In this document: in pieces, positions 1 to 8,479 of the stretch | Layout of the letters: each line of letters opens with the position of its first letter | Numbering within the stretch: the stretch's first letter is position 1 | Assembly (NCBI RefSeq): GCF_900103985.1 | Contig: NZ_FNIE01000013.1 | Coordinates: 183,603 to 247,602, forward strand | DNA from: Actinacidiphila guanduensis | GTDB taxonomy: Bacteria; Actinomycetota; Actinomycetes; Streptomycetales; Streptomycetaceae | Direction of reading: 5' to 3' | Length of the DNA stretch: 64,000 nucleotides | Made by a program: the position numbers and the translations under genes | The notes under the pieces: generated by a model | The model's input: the letters and a program-made list of their open reading frames with translations, nothing else | The model's database searches: none | What the model was told of the DNA's origin: nothing

Positions 1-1785
1 CGAGATCCGCGAGACCTTGCCCGCGGCCTTCCAGCGCAGGGTGACGCGCTCGCCCTTCAGGTAGGTCTGCTTGTCCACGGGGGTGGTCGGCGCCGGCGGG
101 TGCGGGGTGTCGGCGGGCAGCACCGCGGGCAGCTTGCCGTCCTGCGTGCCGTCGTTCCCCACGGGATCGTCCTTGCCGATGGTGTTCTTCGCCAGGCAGT
201 CGGGGGCCGCGCCCGTGGCGTCGTCGTGGGCGAGCAGGAGGGGCACCGCGGTGCCGACACCGGCGACAACGAGCACGGCGAGCGCGACCACCAGCGCCCG
301 GCGGCCCTTGCGGCGGGGCTTGACCGCCTTGACCGTCCCGGCGCCCTCGAACGGGGGCGGGGCGGGGCCGAAGAAGCTGGTGGGCGCGGGGGCGGCGGTG
401 GAAGGGTCCTGGCCGAACCGGTCGGCGGCCGGGCCGTGTTCCTCCGGCGCGGCCACGGCCGGCGGCGCGGCGGGGGCGTCTTGCGCGAGCGCGGTGACGG
501 AGCCGTCCTGGACCGGCCGGGCCGCCCGCCCGGATGCCTGCCGGCCCGCCCGGCCGGCGTCCTGCCCGGGTGCCTGCCGGGCCTGCGGGCGTTCCGGGTC
601 CTCCTGGGCCGCATCGGCGGGCTCACCTGCCCCGCCTTGCCCGGAGGTGCGGGCCGCAACAGCGGCCTGCTCGGCCGCGGCGATCTCGGCGGCGTCCCGT
701 ACGTCCCCGGCCGCGGCTTCGTGAGCTTCGTGGCGGAGCCCGTCGCGGGGGTCGTCCGGTCCGGCGTGCCGGTCCCGCGCGGCCGCGGCGATCTCGGCGG
801 CGTCCCGCACGTCCTCGCCCGCAGCCCCGTCGCGGAGCCCGTCCGGTCCCGCGGGTGCGTTCCGCGTCCTCTGCTCGTTCGGCCCGGCGGGTCCGTCCTG
901 ACCGGCGGCGGCCGCGGGCGGCACCGGCGGTTCGGGCCGGTGCCGGTGGGAAGGTGGCAGCCACGGCTCGTCCGCGGCCTGCGGGCCCGGGTCGAAGTCC
1001 CGCACCAGGTCGGCGGGCGTGGGCCGGTCCGCCGGGTCGGCCGCCAGGCAGGCCCGCAGCACCGCGCGCAGCCCCCGCGGCACCCCGCTCAGGTCAGGCT
1101 CCTCGTGCACGACCCGGTAGAGCACGACAGCCGGCGCGCCCGTCCCGTACGGGGCGGCGCCCGCCGCGTCGCACAGCACCCGGCCGAGGCTGAAGACGTC
1201 GCACGCGGGCCCGACCGGGCCGCCGGAGATCTGCTCGGGCGCCATGAAGCCGGGGGTGCCGACGACGACGTGCGGCCGGGTGAGCACCGTGTCGTCCGAG
1301 CCGCGGGCGATGCCGAAGTCGATGACGCGCGGGCCGTCGTCGGCCAGCAGCACGTTCGAGGGCTTCAGATCGCGGTGCACCAGGCCGACGCCGTGGATCG
1401 CCTGCAGCGCCTCGGCGAGCCCGGCGCCGATCCGGCGCAGCGACGTCTCGGGCAGTGGGCCGTGCTCGGCCACGGCCTGCTCGAGCGAGGGGCCGGGGAT
1501 GTAGGCGGTGACGAGCCACGGCGGGTCGGCGTACGGGTCGGTGTCGACGACCTGCGCGGTGTGGAAGCCGCCGACCCGCAGCGCGGCCGCCGACTCGCGG
1601 GCGAAGCGCTGCCGGTACTCCGGCTCGCGGGCCAGGTGCGGGTGCACGCACTTGACGGCCACCAGCCGCCCGCCCGGGGAGCGCCCGAGGTAGACCGTGC
1701 CCATGCCGCCGGCGCCGAGCCGCCCGAGCAGCCGGTACCGCCCCACCGCCGCCGGATCGCCTGCCACCAGAGCGTCCACGCCCAT
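1..1785 (-). CDS. Transmembrane Ser/Thr protein kinase (C-terminus beyond the left edge)
   Basis: Eukaryotic-type (PknB/Hanks) kinase; 595 codons are visible and the frame stays open to base 1, so the C-terminus is missing. Seen: glycine loop GRLGAGGMGTVYLG, catalytic Lys (VAVK, residue 45), HRDLKPSN (137-144), DFG (156-158) and GTPGFMAPEQ. Residues about 280-460 are a low-complexity Ala/Asp/Pro/Arg juxtamembrane linker. One membrane helix follows (RRALVVALAVLVVAGVGTAV), then an extracytoplasmic part ending near DKQTYLKGERVTLRWKA. The ATG at 1785 starts just before the kinase fold. By family knowledge it phosphorylates Ser/Thr in response to an envelope signal; ligand and substrates are unknown. 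It is transcribed alone, away from the DUF6510 operon. Confidence 0.93.
   Translation of the reverse strand, partial: MGVDALVAGDPAAVGRYRLLGRLGAGGMGTVYLGRSPGGRLVAVKCVHPHLAREPEYRQRFARESAAALRVGGFHTAQVVDTDPYADPPWLVTAYIPGPSLEQAVAEHGPLPETSLRRIGAGLAEALQAIHGVGLVHRDLKPSNVLLADDGPRVIDFGIARGSDDTVLTRPHVVVGTPGFMAPEQISGGPVGPACDVFSLGRVLCDAAGAAPYGTGAPAVVLYRVVHEEPDLSGVPRGLRAVLRACLAADPADRPTPADLVRDFDPGPQAADEPWLPPSHRHRPEPPVPPAAAAGQDGPAGPNEQRTRNAPAGPDGLRDGAAGEDVRDAAEIAAAARDRHAGPDDPRDGLRHEAHEAAAGDVRDAAEIAAAEQAAVAARTSGQGGAGEPADAAQEDPERPQARQAPGQDAGRAGRQASGRAARPVQDGSVTALAQDAPAAPPAVAAPEEHGPAADRFGQDPSTAAPAPTSFFGPAPPPFEGAGTVKAVKPRRKGRRALVVALAVLVVAGVGTAVPLLLAHDDATGAAPDCLAKNTIGKDDPVGNDGTQDGKLPAVLPADTPHPPAPTTPVDKQTYLKGERVTLRWKAAGKVSRIS
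673..814 (-). repeat. Direct repeat inside the kinase linker
   Basis: A 34-bp sequence at 673-706 recurs at 781-814 with one mismatch, 108 bp apart and therefore in frame. Both copies encode the peptide DVRDAAEIAAA in the kinase juxtamembrane linker. It looks like a recent in-frame duplication in a disordered region. Confidence 0.8.
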
Positions 1786-2014
1786 GCCCCCGTCCCCGTA
1801 CGGCCCCCGGGCCGCACACGTCGCTCGTGCCGCTCGCCTCGACCGGACGCCGCCCCTGCCGCCCACCGGCCGGCCGCCCCAACGGCCGGTGCCCGCACGG
1901 TCGTTGTACCCGGTCAGGCGGTATCAACCCATGGCGCCCGGCGTGACGTCAACTCCCGCGGCGGGCCGCCCGCGGCTTGTGGCGAAGCTGTGCCGAAGTG
2001 CCGCGCCCGAGGGC

Positions 2015-2341
2015 TCAGGCCGGGGCCATCGGCACCGCGAGCGCGGTGCAGCCCCGCATGTCGAGCCACATGTCCTGCGGGGTGCGCACCAGCCGCAGGA
2101 CGACCTCGGAGCAGTGCGGGCAGCGCGCGACCAGGCCCGGCGCCCTGCCGTAGACCCGCAGGGCGGCCAGGTGGCCGCTGCTGCCGCAGTGCGCGCAGCG
2201 GGAGGTGGCGGTGGTGACGTCCACCGCGAAGAGTTCGGCGAGCACGCCGGCCAGCGCGTTGCCGTCCAGGAAGTCGGTGGCGCCGCCGGGCGCGTCCTGC
2301 GGCGGGGCGGTGCCCGTCGCTGCGCGGTCGGTGTCGTGCAT
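2015..2341 (-). CDS. DUF6510 zinc-ribbon-like protein
   Basis: Small 108-residue protein with two CxxC knuckles (CAHCGSSGH and CPHC) that probably bind one zinc, and an acidic N-terminal half (DFLDGNALAGVLAELF). It matches the DUF6510 type of small actinobacterial protein. The ATG at 2341 lies one base after the stop of the upstream flavin oxidoreductase, so translation is probably coupled. This is the third gene of a probable operon: molybdopterin oxidoreductase, FAD/NAD oxidoreductase, DUF6510. The biochemical role is unknown; the context suggests an accessory or electron-transfer partner of the redox pair. Confidence 0.85.
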   Translation of the reverse strand: MHDTDRAATGTAPPQDAPGGATDFLDGNALAGVLAELFAVDVTTATSRCAHCGSSGHLAALRVYGRAPGLVARCPHCSEVVLRLVRTPQDMWLDMRGCTALAVPMAPA

Positions 2342-2342
2342 G

Positions 2343-3065
2343 TCAGCCTCCGCTCGGTCCGAAGCGTTCGGTGCGGATACGGGCCGGGTGGTGGCCGAGC
2401 GCCACGAGCAGGCCCGCCGCGGTCTCGACGAAGCCGGTGGGCCCGCACACGTAGACGGTCGGCTCGAAGTCGGCCGGCCAGCCCCAGTCGGCGAGGTCCT
2501 GCGCGGTGAGCCGGCCGGGCGCGCGCACCACGCCGGGCGGCGCGGTGCGGGTGTGGATCCAGGTGGTGTCCAGGCCGGGGGAGCCACGGTCGAGTTCGGC
2601 GCCGTAGAGCCGGTCGGCGGGGCCGCGTACGGAGGCCACCAGCCGGAAGGGCACCCGGCTGCCGGCCGCCGCGCGGACCCGGACCATCGCCATGAGCGGC
2701 ACGATCCCGGAGCCGCCGGCCACCAGCAGTACCGGCTCCTTCTGCTCGTCCGGCCGCCAGACGAACCAGCCGCCCACCGGTCCGCGCACCTCGACCAGGT
2801 CGCCGACCGAGAACTCCCCGGTCAGATACGGGGAGACCTCGCCGTCGGGTACCCGCTGCACGGTCAGCTCCAGCCGGTCGCCGTCCGGGGCCGCCGCCAG
2901 CGAGTAGCTGCGCTGGGTGCTGTAGCCGTCCTCCGCGGTGAGCCGCACGTCCACGTGCTGGCCCGGCAGGTGCCCCGGCCAGCCCGGCACGTCCAGCACC
3001 AGGGTGGACGCGGTGGCCGTCTCCTCGCGCCGCTCCAGCAGGGCCGCGGTCAGCCAGCGCGGCAT
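2343..3065 (-). CDS. FAD/NAD(P)-binding ferredoxin reductase-like oxidoreductase
   Basis: A 240-residue member of the ferredoxin-NADP+ reductase superfamily. Seen in order: a beta-barrel flavin domain with the FAD signature RSYSLAA, a pyridine-nucleotide domain beginning GGSGIVPLMAM, and the C-terminal YVCGPTGFV motif followed by ERFGPSGG. There is no [2Fe-2S] domain, so it must pass electrons to a separate partner. It starts 2 bp after the sulfite-oxidase-like gene, which points to NAD(P)H-driven electron flow to or from that molybdenum enzyme. ATG 3065 was chosen because the conserved fold begins right after it; longer in-frame starts run into the upstream gene. Confidence 0.9.
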   Translation of the reverse strand: MPRWLTAALLERREETATASTLVLDVPGWPGHLPGQHVDVRLTAEDGYSTQRSYSLAAAPDGDRLELTVQRVPDGEVSPYLTGEFSVGDLVEVRGPVGGWFVWRPDEQKEPVLLVAGGSGIVPLMAMVRVRAAAGSRVPFRLVASVRGPADRLYGAELDRGSPGLDTTWIHTRTAPPGVVRAPGRLTAQDLADWGWPADFEPTVYVCGPTGFVETAAGLLVALGHHPARIRTERFGPSGG

Positions 3066-3067
3066 CG

Positions 3068-3667
3068 TCAGTCGCCCTGGTAGCGCTGCTCGCGCCACGG
3101 GTCGCCGTAGGAGTGGTAGCCCGCGCTCTCCCAGAAGCCGGGCTCGTCGCGGGTGAGCAGGCGGATGCCGCGCACCCACTTCGCCGACTTCCACAGGTAG
3201 AGGTGCGGCACCAGCAGCCGGGCGGGGCCGCCGTGCTCGGGCGCGAGGTCGGCCCCGTCGTAGGTGTGGGCGATCCAGGCCCGCCCGCCGCGCAGGTCGG
3301 CCAGTGGCAGGTTGGTGGTGTAGCCGCCGTAGGAGTCGACGAGCGCGTAGCCGGCCTCGGTCTCGACGTCCGCGAGCAGGGTGTCCAGGCTGACCCCGCC
3401 CCATGTGGTGCCGAACTTCGACCACTTGGTCACGCAGTGCAGGTCCACGGTGGGGGATTCCGAGGGCAGCGCCATCAGGTCGGGCCAGCTCCAGGCGTGC
3501 CGGGCGCCGGTCTCGGTGGTGATCGTGAACTGCCAGCGGTCGCGGTCGACCCTGGGGGTGGGGCCGGCCGAGAGCACGGGGAAGTCACGTGTCTCGTACT
3601 GGCCGGGCGGCAGCGTACGGCCGGGCTCCGGCCGCCTGCCGTGGAAACCGCGCGAGATGACGGCCAC
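3068..3667 (-). CDS. Sulfite-oxidase-like molybdopterin-dependent oxidoreductase
   Basis: A cytoplasmic single-domain oxidoreductase of the sulfite oxidase/YedY (MsrP) fold, 199 residues. Seen: the molybdopterin-domain core with LHCVTKWSKFGTTWGGV, whose Cys is the expected molybdenum ligand, then YGGYTTNLPL, the HGGPARLLVPH segment and KWVRGIRLL. No twin-arginine signal peptide or heme domain is present. GTG 3667 gives the family-typical N-terminus (VAVISRGFHGRR); an upstream ATG would add an unconserved Pro/Gly stretch. The physiological substrate is unknown. It leads the operon and is divergent from cydAB across 299 bp. Confidence 0.9.
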   Translation of the reverse strand: MAVISRGFHGRRPEPGRTLPPGQYETRDFPVLSAGPTPRVDRDRWQFTITTETGARHAWSWPDLMALPSESPTVDLHCVTKWSKFGTTWGGVSLDTLLADVETEAGYALVDSYGGYTTNLPLADLRGGRAWIAHTYDGADLAPEHGGPARLLVPHLYLWKSAKWVRGIRLLTRDEPGFWESAGYHSYGDPWREQRYQGD

Positions 3668-3787
3668 GTCGGGTCCCGCCCTTCTGGGGTCGGCTGCGGC
3701 GGACCCTTGCGAGCCTAGTGGCCCCCCGCCGGCCCCGCACAGGGGTGGTCGCAAACGCGAGGGAAAGGTGTGCGGCCGCTGGTGGCC

Positions 3788-3804
3788 ATACCCCTCGGGG
3801 GTAC
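3788..3804. promoter_or_regulatory. CsoR/CstR-like G-tract palindrome upstream of cydAB
   Basis: Within the 299-bp divergent region (3668-3966) lies ATACCCCTCGGGGGTAC, with arms TACCCC/GGGGTA around TCG. CsoR-family repressors (Cu(I)-sensing CsoR, persulfide-sensing CstR) bind such pseudopalindromes. It sits about 165 bp before the cydA start. No csoR-like gene is in the window, and I found no Rex-type operator here. Assignment is by motif resemblance only. Confidence 0.45.
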
Positions 3805-3966
3805 GTCCCGACGTCGGGAGGGCAGGCGGCCGCGCACGCCTCCACCGGGCGCTCGCCGGGCCCTCCCGCTGTCCCCGCAGGCGGGCGCTGCTGCGTACGG
3901 GTGAAGGGGCGCCGCCTTCGGGGCGTCCCCGGGGCCGGGCGGGCCGCGGGCGCCCACGATGCTGGA

Positions 3967-5394
3967 ATGCCGTCCGTGCCCACCCGCCTCCTGGTGCCGC
4001 TCGCCGAGGCGGGCGACCCGTCGCAACTGCTGCCCGCGCGCGAGCAGATGGCCTTCACACTGGGCTTCCACATCGTGCTGGTGCCCTTCGGGGTCGCCCT
4101 GACCACGCTGATGCTCGTCGCCAACTACCGCGGCCTGCGCCACGGCGACCAGGAGGCGATGCTGCTGGCCCGCCGCTGGTCCAAGGTCGCCGCCGTGCTG
4201 TTCGCCGTCGGCGCCGTCTCCGGCACCGTGCTCACCTTCGAACTGGGCATCCTGTGGCCGCACCTGATGGGCCGCTTCGGCGCCGCCTTCGGCTTCCCCT
4301 TCGCCATCGAGGGCATCTTCTTCTTCCTCGAGGCGATCTTCGTGTCGATCTACATCTACGGCTGGGACAGGATGCGGCCGTGGGCGCACTTCTGGTCCGG
4401 CGTGCCGGTCGCGCTGTCCGGGATCGGCGGCTCGGCCTCGGTGATCGCCGCCAACAGCTGGATGAACAAGCCCGGCGGCATCACCCTGCGGGACGGGTCG
4501 GTCGCGACCGTGCGCCCGGCGGGCGTGTTCTTCAACGGCGCCTTCTGGTACGAGTTCGTGCACATGTTCCTGGCCGCGTACATCGTGGCCGGCTTCACCG
4601 TCGCCGGCGTCTACGCCCGCGGCCTGCTGCGGCGGCGCACCGACGGCTACCACCGCAAGGGCTTCCTCATCGGCTTCGGCGTCGCGGGCGCGACCATCCC
4701 GCTGCAGATCGTCATGGGCGACTTCATCGCGCGCTACCTCTTCCACGAGGAGCCACGGAAGTTCGCCACCATCGAGATGGTGCCGCACACCGACACCCAC
4801 GTCCCCGAGACGCTGCTCGGCATCCTCAAGGACGGCCAGGTCCGCGGCGGCCTCGGCATCCCCTCCGGCGCCTCGCTGCTCGCCGGATTCAGCCCCTCCA
4901 CCCGCATCCGCGGCCTGAACGAGATTCCGCCGGCCCAGCGGCCCACCGACTCCGAGGTCAGCGTCGTCCACCTCGCCTTCGACATCATGGTCGGCACCGC
5001 CTTCGCCATGCTCGCCCTCGCCGTGTGGTTCGCCTGGCTCTACCGGCGGCGGCGCGAAGTCCCCACCAACCGCGCCTTCCTGTGGTGCACGGCCGTCAGC
5101 GGCATCGTGGCCGTGGTCTCGCTGGAGTGCGGCTGGGTCGTCACCGAGGTCGGCCGCCAGCCCTTCACCGTCGTCGGGCTGCTGCTCACCCGCGACGCGG
5201 TCGCCACCCACGGCAACCTGTGGCCCTTCTTCGCCGGGGCCCTGGCGATCTACCTCGCCGTCGCACTCGGCGCCGCGCTGGTGCTGCGCAACATGAAACG
5301 GCGCTGGCACACCGAGGGCGGCGACACCGTCGGCGTCCCCTACGGGCCGCGCGAACCGCTGGACGACAGCCCGGCAGCGGAGCCGCGCCGGTGA
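3967..5394 (+). CDS. cydA: Cytochrome bd ubiquinol oxidase subunit I
   Basis: Heme-bearing subunit of the bd-type terminal oxidase, which oxidises quinol and reduces O2 without copper. 475 residues with about nine membrane helices. Seen: proximal His35 (AFTLGFHIVLVP), the Glu pair in FELGILWPHL and FAIEGIFFFLEAIF, the second heme His in YEFVHMFLAAYI, and the GRQP signature as GRQPF at about 395-399. The Q-loop is short. ATG 3967 was preferred over upstream in-frame starts because it places the first conserved helix at a normal distance. cydB follows with a 4-bp overlap; cydDC are not in the window. Confidence 0.96.
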   Translation: MPSVPTRLLVPLAEAGDPSQLLPAREQMAFTLGFHIVLVPFGVALTTLMLVANYRGLRHGDQEAMLLARRWSKVAAVLFAVGAVSGTVLTFELGILWPHLMGRFGAAFGFPFAIEGIFFFLEAIFVSIYIYGWDRMRPWAHFWSGVPVALSGIGGSASVIAANSWMNKPGGITLRDGSVATVRPAGVFFNGAFWYEFVHMFLAAYIVAGFTVAGVYARGLLRRRTDGYHRKGFLIGFGVAGATIPLQIVMGDFIARYLFHEEPRKFATIEMVPHTDTHVPETLLGILKDGQVRGGLGIPSGASLLAGFSPSTRIRGLNEIPPAQRPTDSEVSVVHLAFDIMVGTAFAMLALAVWFAWLYRRRREVPTNRAFLWCTAVSGIVAVVSLECGWVVTEVGRQPFTVVGLLLTRDAVATHGNLWPFFAGALAIYLAVALGAALVLRNMKRRWHTEGGDTVGVPYGPREPLDDSPAAEPRR

Positions 5395-6392
5395 CCGCCG
5401 CCATCGCCGCCCTGATGTTCGCCGGCGTCGTCTGCTACGCGGTGCTCGGCGGCGCCGACTTCGGCGCGGGCCTGTGGGACCTCACCGCGGGCGGTGCCGC
5501 GCGCGGCCGCGCCGCCCGGCACCTGATCGACATCTCGGTCGGCCCGGTCTGGGAGGCCAACCACACGTGGCTGATCTACTGCCTGGTCTTCCTGTGGTCC
5601 GGATTCCCCACCGCCTTCGCCGCCATCACCACCACGCTCTACTTCCCGCTGGGCCTGGCCGTCTTCGGCATCGTGGTGCGCGGCAGCGGCTTCGCCTTCC
5701 GCAAGGCGTCCCTGCGCACCCCCGAACAGCGGCTCTACGGCGTCGCGTTCGCCACGTCCTCCGTGCTCACCCCGTACTGCTTCGGGGCCGTCGCCGGCGG
5801 GATCGCCTCAGGGCGGGTGCCGACCGGCGGCAACGGCAACGCCGTCAGCAGCTGGAACAACCCGACCTCCGTCCTCGGCGGCATCCTCGCCGTCGTGGTC
5901 TGCGCCTACCTCGCCGCCGTCTATCTCACCGCGGCGGCCGGGGCCGACGCCGCGATGCGCCACTACTACCGCCGCAGGGCGCTGGTGGCGGCGGCCGTGA
6001 CCGGGCTCGTCACGCTCGCGGGCGTCTTCGTGCTGCACTCCGACGCCCACCGGCTCTTCCACCAGCTCAGCCACCGCGGGCTGCCCGCGCTCATCGTCGC
6101 CGGGCTGTGCGGGCTGGCCGGTGTCGCCCTGCTGCTCACGGACACGGTGCGGGGCCTGCGCGCGACGGCCGCGGCAGCGGTGGCCGCCGTCGTGGTCGGC
6201 TGGGGCGTGGCCCAGTACCCCTACCTCCTGGGCACCCACCTGCGCCTGTCCGAGGCGGTGGCCCCGCGGCCCACCCTCTGGGTCCTGGTGGGAGTGGCCT
6301 GCGCGGCGGCCGTACTGATCGTGCCCTCGCTCGTGACGCTGTTCCGCATCTTCGACCGGGGCGGCCCGGAGCCGGAGCCGGGTGGTCATTGA
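5391..6392 (+). CDS. cydB: Cytochrome bd ubiquinol oxidase subunit II
   Basis: Membrane subunit that pairs with CydA; 333 residues with about eight to nine hydrophobic helices. Seen: N-terminal LGGADFGAGLWDL, then GPVWEANHTWLIY and WSGFPTAFAAI, all hallmarks of CydB. The GTG start at 5391 overlaps the cydA stop (GTGA), so translation is coupled. The usual C-terminal helix ends in SLVTLFRIFDRGG. The gene ends at the start of a repeat-rich intergenic region and converges on an epimerase gene. Confidence 0.96.
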   Translation: MTAAIAALMFAGVVCYAVLGGADFGAGLWDLTAGGAARGRAARHLIDISVGPVWEANHTWLIYCLVFLWSGFPTAFAAITTTLYFPLGLAVFGIVVRGSGFAFRKASLRTPEQRLYGVAFATSSVLTPYCFGAVAGGIASGRVPTGGNGNAVSSWNNPTSVLGGILAVVVCAYLAAVYLTAAAGADAAMRHYYRRRALVAAAVTGLVTLAGVFVLHSDAHRLFHQLSHRGLPALIVAGLCGLAGVALLLTDTVRGLRATAAAAVAAVVVGWGVAQYPYLLGTHLRLSEAVAPRPTLWVLVGVACAAAVLIVPSLVTLFRIFDRGGPEPEPGGH

Positions 6393-6394
6393 GC

Positions 6395-6842
6395 GGGGCG
6401 GCAACTCGCCGTCGGGGTTCCTGTCCCGTCGCCGAGTGCCGCACGGCGGGCGGTACGGGGGCGGCTTCTCGCCGTTGGGGTTCCCGTCTCGTCGCCGACA
6501 GCCGCACGGTGGGCGGTTAGTGGGGGTTCCCCCTCTGGGGGAGCCGTTCCCCGCGCCCCATTCGGGTTCTCGTCTGCCCCACGGGATCCGATGCCGTCGT
6601 AAGGACGGTGGTTCCTTCCCGCGCAGTTCCCCGCGCCCCTTCGGGGCAGCGTCTGCCCCGACCGCGCCGTTGCCGTCCGCAGGCCGGTGCCCGGCTGGTC
6701 GCGCGGTTCCTCCCCCAGTGCTTCGCCTGGGAGGTACCCCCAGCGCCCCTTTCGGGTTCCCGTCTGCCCAACGGGGTCCGATGCCGTCGTAAGGACGGTG
6801 GTTCCTTCCCGCGCGGTTCCCCGCGCCCCTGTTGGGGGGTGG
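6395..6842. repeat. Mosaic of dispersed intergenic repeats between convergent genes
   Basis: This 450-bp non-coding stretch contains an 80-bp direct repeat (6561-6640 and 6751-6830, four mismatches) and smaller modules: GTTCCCCGCGCCCC boxes, TCGCCGTTGGGGTTCC boxes and the hairpin GGTTCCCCCTCTGGGGGA. Parts recur near 9661-9770 and, inverted, at 58135-58360. Spurious open frames cross it but lack Streptomyces-like codon bias. Confidence 0.85.
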
Positions 6843-6844
6843 GC

Positions 6845-7798
6845 TTATGCGTGCAGGGCGAGGAGGTCCTGTTCGGCCTGGGCGGACAGGGGCTCCTGCA
6901 GGGGCGGGCGGCCGCGGTCGCGGTCCCAGGCGAGGACGTCGGCGACGGTCTTCTCCAAGGGGGTCGCGGGCATCCCCGCCGCCCGGGCACGGGCCGGACT
7001 GCGCTGCTGCGTCAGCCAGTTCGACCGTACGAGCGGGAACATCGGTCCGACGGAGTCGATCGGCACGGGGACGAGTTCCACCGTCGAGCCCGCGACCCGC
7101 GCGCACGTCTCGATCAGCCCGCCCAGCGTCGTCGGCTCCGCCGGGCCCACCGCGTGGAAGGCGCCGCCGCGGCCGTCCGCGAGCAACCGCACCACCAGGC
7201 GGGCCAGATCGCGCGCGTCCACCACCTGCAGGGGCTGGGCGGGATCGCCCGGTACGGCCACCCGACCGCCGCGCGCGGCCCTGCGCACCCAGTACGTCAG
7301 GTTCTCGCCGGGGTCGTACGGCCCCACGACCTTGCCGGGGCGCACCAGCGTCGCCCGCTCGCCGTAGCGTGCGACGACGTCGTCCTCGCACGCCACCTTC
7401 GAAGGGCCGTAGGTGCTGTTGTCCAGCACCTGCGCGTCCCGTACGGGCGGGCGGCGCGGGGTGTCCTCGTCGGCGCCGGGACCGACGCCCTCCTGCACGT
7501 ACACCGCGTGGCTGGACACGAACAGGTAGCGGCCGACGCGGCCCTCCACCGCGTCCATCGCCTGCCCCACCTCGCGCGGACGGTAGCCGCTCACGTCCAC
7601 GACGGCGTCCCAACTGCGGCCGCGCAGCGCGGAGTAGTCGCCCGTGTCCCGGTCCCCGATCAGCCGCTCGACCCCCGGGAACAGCTCGCGGCCGGTCCTG
7701 CCGCGTCCGAACAGCGTCACCTCCATGCCGTTCTCCAGCGCGTCGGCCACGATCGCCCGCCCCACGAAGGCGGTCCCGCCCAGTACCAGGATTCGCAT
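6845..7798 (-). CDS. NAD-dependent epimerase/dehydratase-like protein
   Basis: Extended short-chain dehydrogenase fold, 317 residues. Seen: N-terminal dinucleotide motif LGGTAFVGRAIV (GxxxxxGR type), VSSHAVY as the Ser region, YGPSK as the YxxxK catalytic pair, and LVRPGKVVGPYDPGENL as the substrate lobe. Homologues are annotated as NAD-dependent epimerases or isoflavone-reductase-like proteins; the substrate is not predictable. A -10-like TAGCCT (7806-7811) ends 7 nt before the ATG, so the mRNA may be leaderless. The MITE-like element begins at the next base (7812), so it occupies the place of any -35 region. Confidence 0.88.
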   Translation of the reverse strand: MRILVLGGTAFVGRAIVADALENGMEVTLFGRGRTGRELFPGVERLIGDRDTGDYSALRGRSWDAVVDVSGYRPREVGQAMDAVEGRVGRYLFVSSHAVYVQEGVGPGADEDTPRRPPVRDAQVLDNSTYGPSKVACEDDVVARYGERATLVRPGKVVGPYDPGENLTYWVRRAARGGRVAVPGDPAQPLQVVDARDLARLVVRLLADGRGGAFHAVGPAEPTTLGGLIETCARVAGSTVELVPVPIDSVGPMFPLVRSNWLTQQRSPARARAAGMPATPLEKTVADVLAWDRDRGRPPLQEPLSAQAEQDLLALHA

Positions 7799-7811
7799 GC
7801 ACCAGAGGCTA

Positions 7812-8096
7812 GGGCCTGTCTGACAAATCCCGCCTGGGCGGCGGGGTCTGGCACGCGCCCCCTGCCTTCGGCGGGGGGACCCCCAGCTGCGTTGTCGGTC
7901 GTCGGCGCAGCCCTCCCCCTGAGCCTGCGGCCAGGGAGGTACCCCCAGCGCTCTCTCCCCCTGGGCCTTGCGGCCCGGGAGGTACCCCCACCCTCCGCCT
8001 TCCGATTGGGGGCACCCCCGGCCGAAGGCAAGGGGAAGCACCAGACCCCGCCGCCCCGCCCTTTCGGGCGGACGCCGCTATTTGTCAGACAGGCCC
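7812..8096. mobile_element. MITE-like non-autonomous element with 17-bp terminal inverted repeats
   Basis: Perfect 17-bp inverted ends GGGCCTGTCTGACAAAT (7812-7828 and complement at 8080-8096) bound a 285-bp non-coding element. The inverted symmetry continues imperfectly inward for about 75 bp (GGCGGGGTCTGG and GCCTTCGGC boxes), so the whole element could fold back on itself. The centre carries two GGGAGGTACCCCC modules. No transposase and no clean target duplication are visible. Confidence 0.75.
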
Positions 8097-8479
8097 CAGC
8101 GAGGACGGCTGCTCGCCGTCCGAGTCGCCGTCCCGTCGCTGCCGGCCACCGGGCGGCGGCCGGCGAGCGTGAGGGCGGGGCGGGGGCCGAAAACCCTTCG
8201 ACGGGAGGGCGGCGGGGGAGCGATGATCTCCGCATGACCCGGAGGGACCTTCACGCAGCAGCCGCCGCAGCGGCCGCGGTGAGGGCTGCCCGGATCACCC
8301 CGGCTGCCGCAGTCCTCGACGGCGCACGACGCTGACCCTCCCCGGAGCGCATGTCCGGCGGACCCGATAGGGGGAGGGTCGGCCGGCCCACGGGGTCCGC
8401 GAGGCGCACCGCGCCTTCGACCGGTCACGGCGCACCCGGCACCACCCGGGCGCCCGGACACGGAACGTCGAGGAAGAAC
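8097..8479. other. Leader region upstream of tuf3-like gene
   Basis: 383 bp with no convincing gene; a 33-codon Ala-rich frame at 8234-8335 has no support. A hairpin at 8335-8379 (arms ACCCTCCCC/GGGGAGGGT, with an inner CCGGA/TCCGG pairing) lies 100 bp before the EF-Tu start and may structure its 5' leader or act as a terminator. I could not fix a promoter. Confidence 0.4.

Noticed and set aside
3668..3966. Rex (NADH-sensing) operator upstream of cydAB
   Set aside because: No TTGTGAA-N8-TTCACAA-like palindrome is present.
3381..5390. Open frame running through the cydA region into cydB
   Set aside because: The part before 5391 is the wrong frame of cydA (Arg-rich, no helices). Only the cydB part is real.
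7812..7834. Outward promoter in the MITE end for the epimerase gene
   Set aside because: TTGTCA lies only 9 bp from the -10, too close for a sigma-70-type promoter.
8234..8335. 33-codon Ala-rich reading frame upstream of tuf3
   Set aside because: No ribosome site, no family match, and low-complexity composition; treated as leader DNA.
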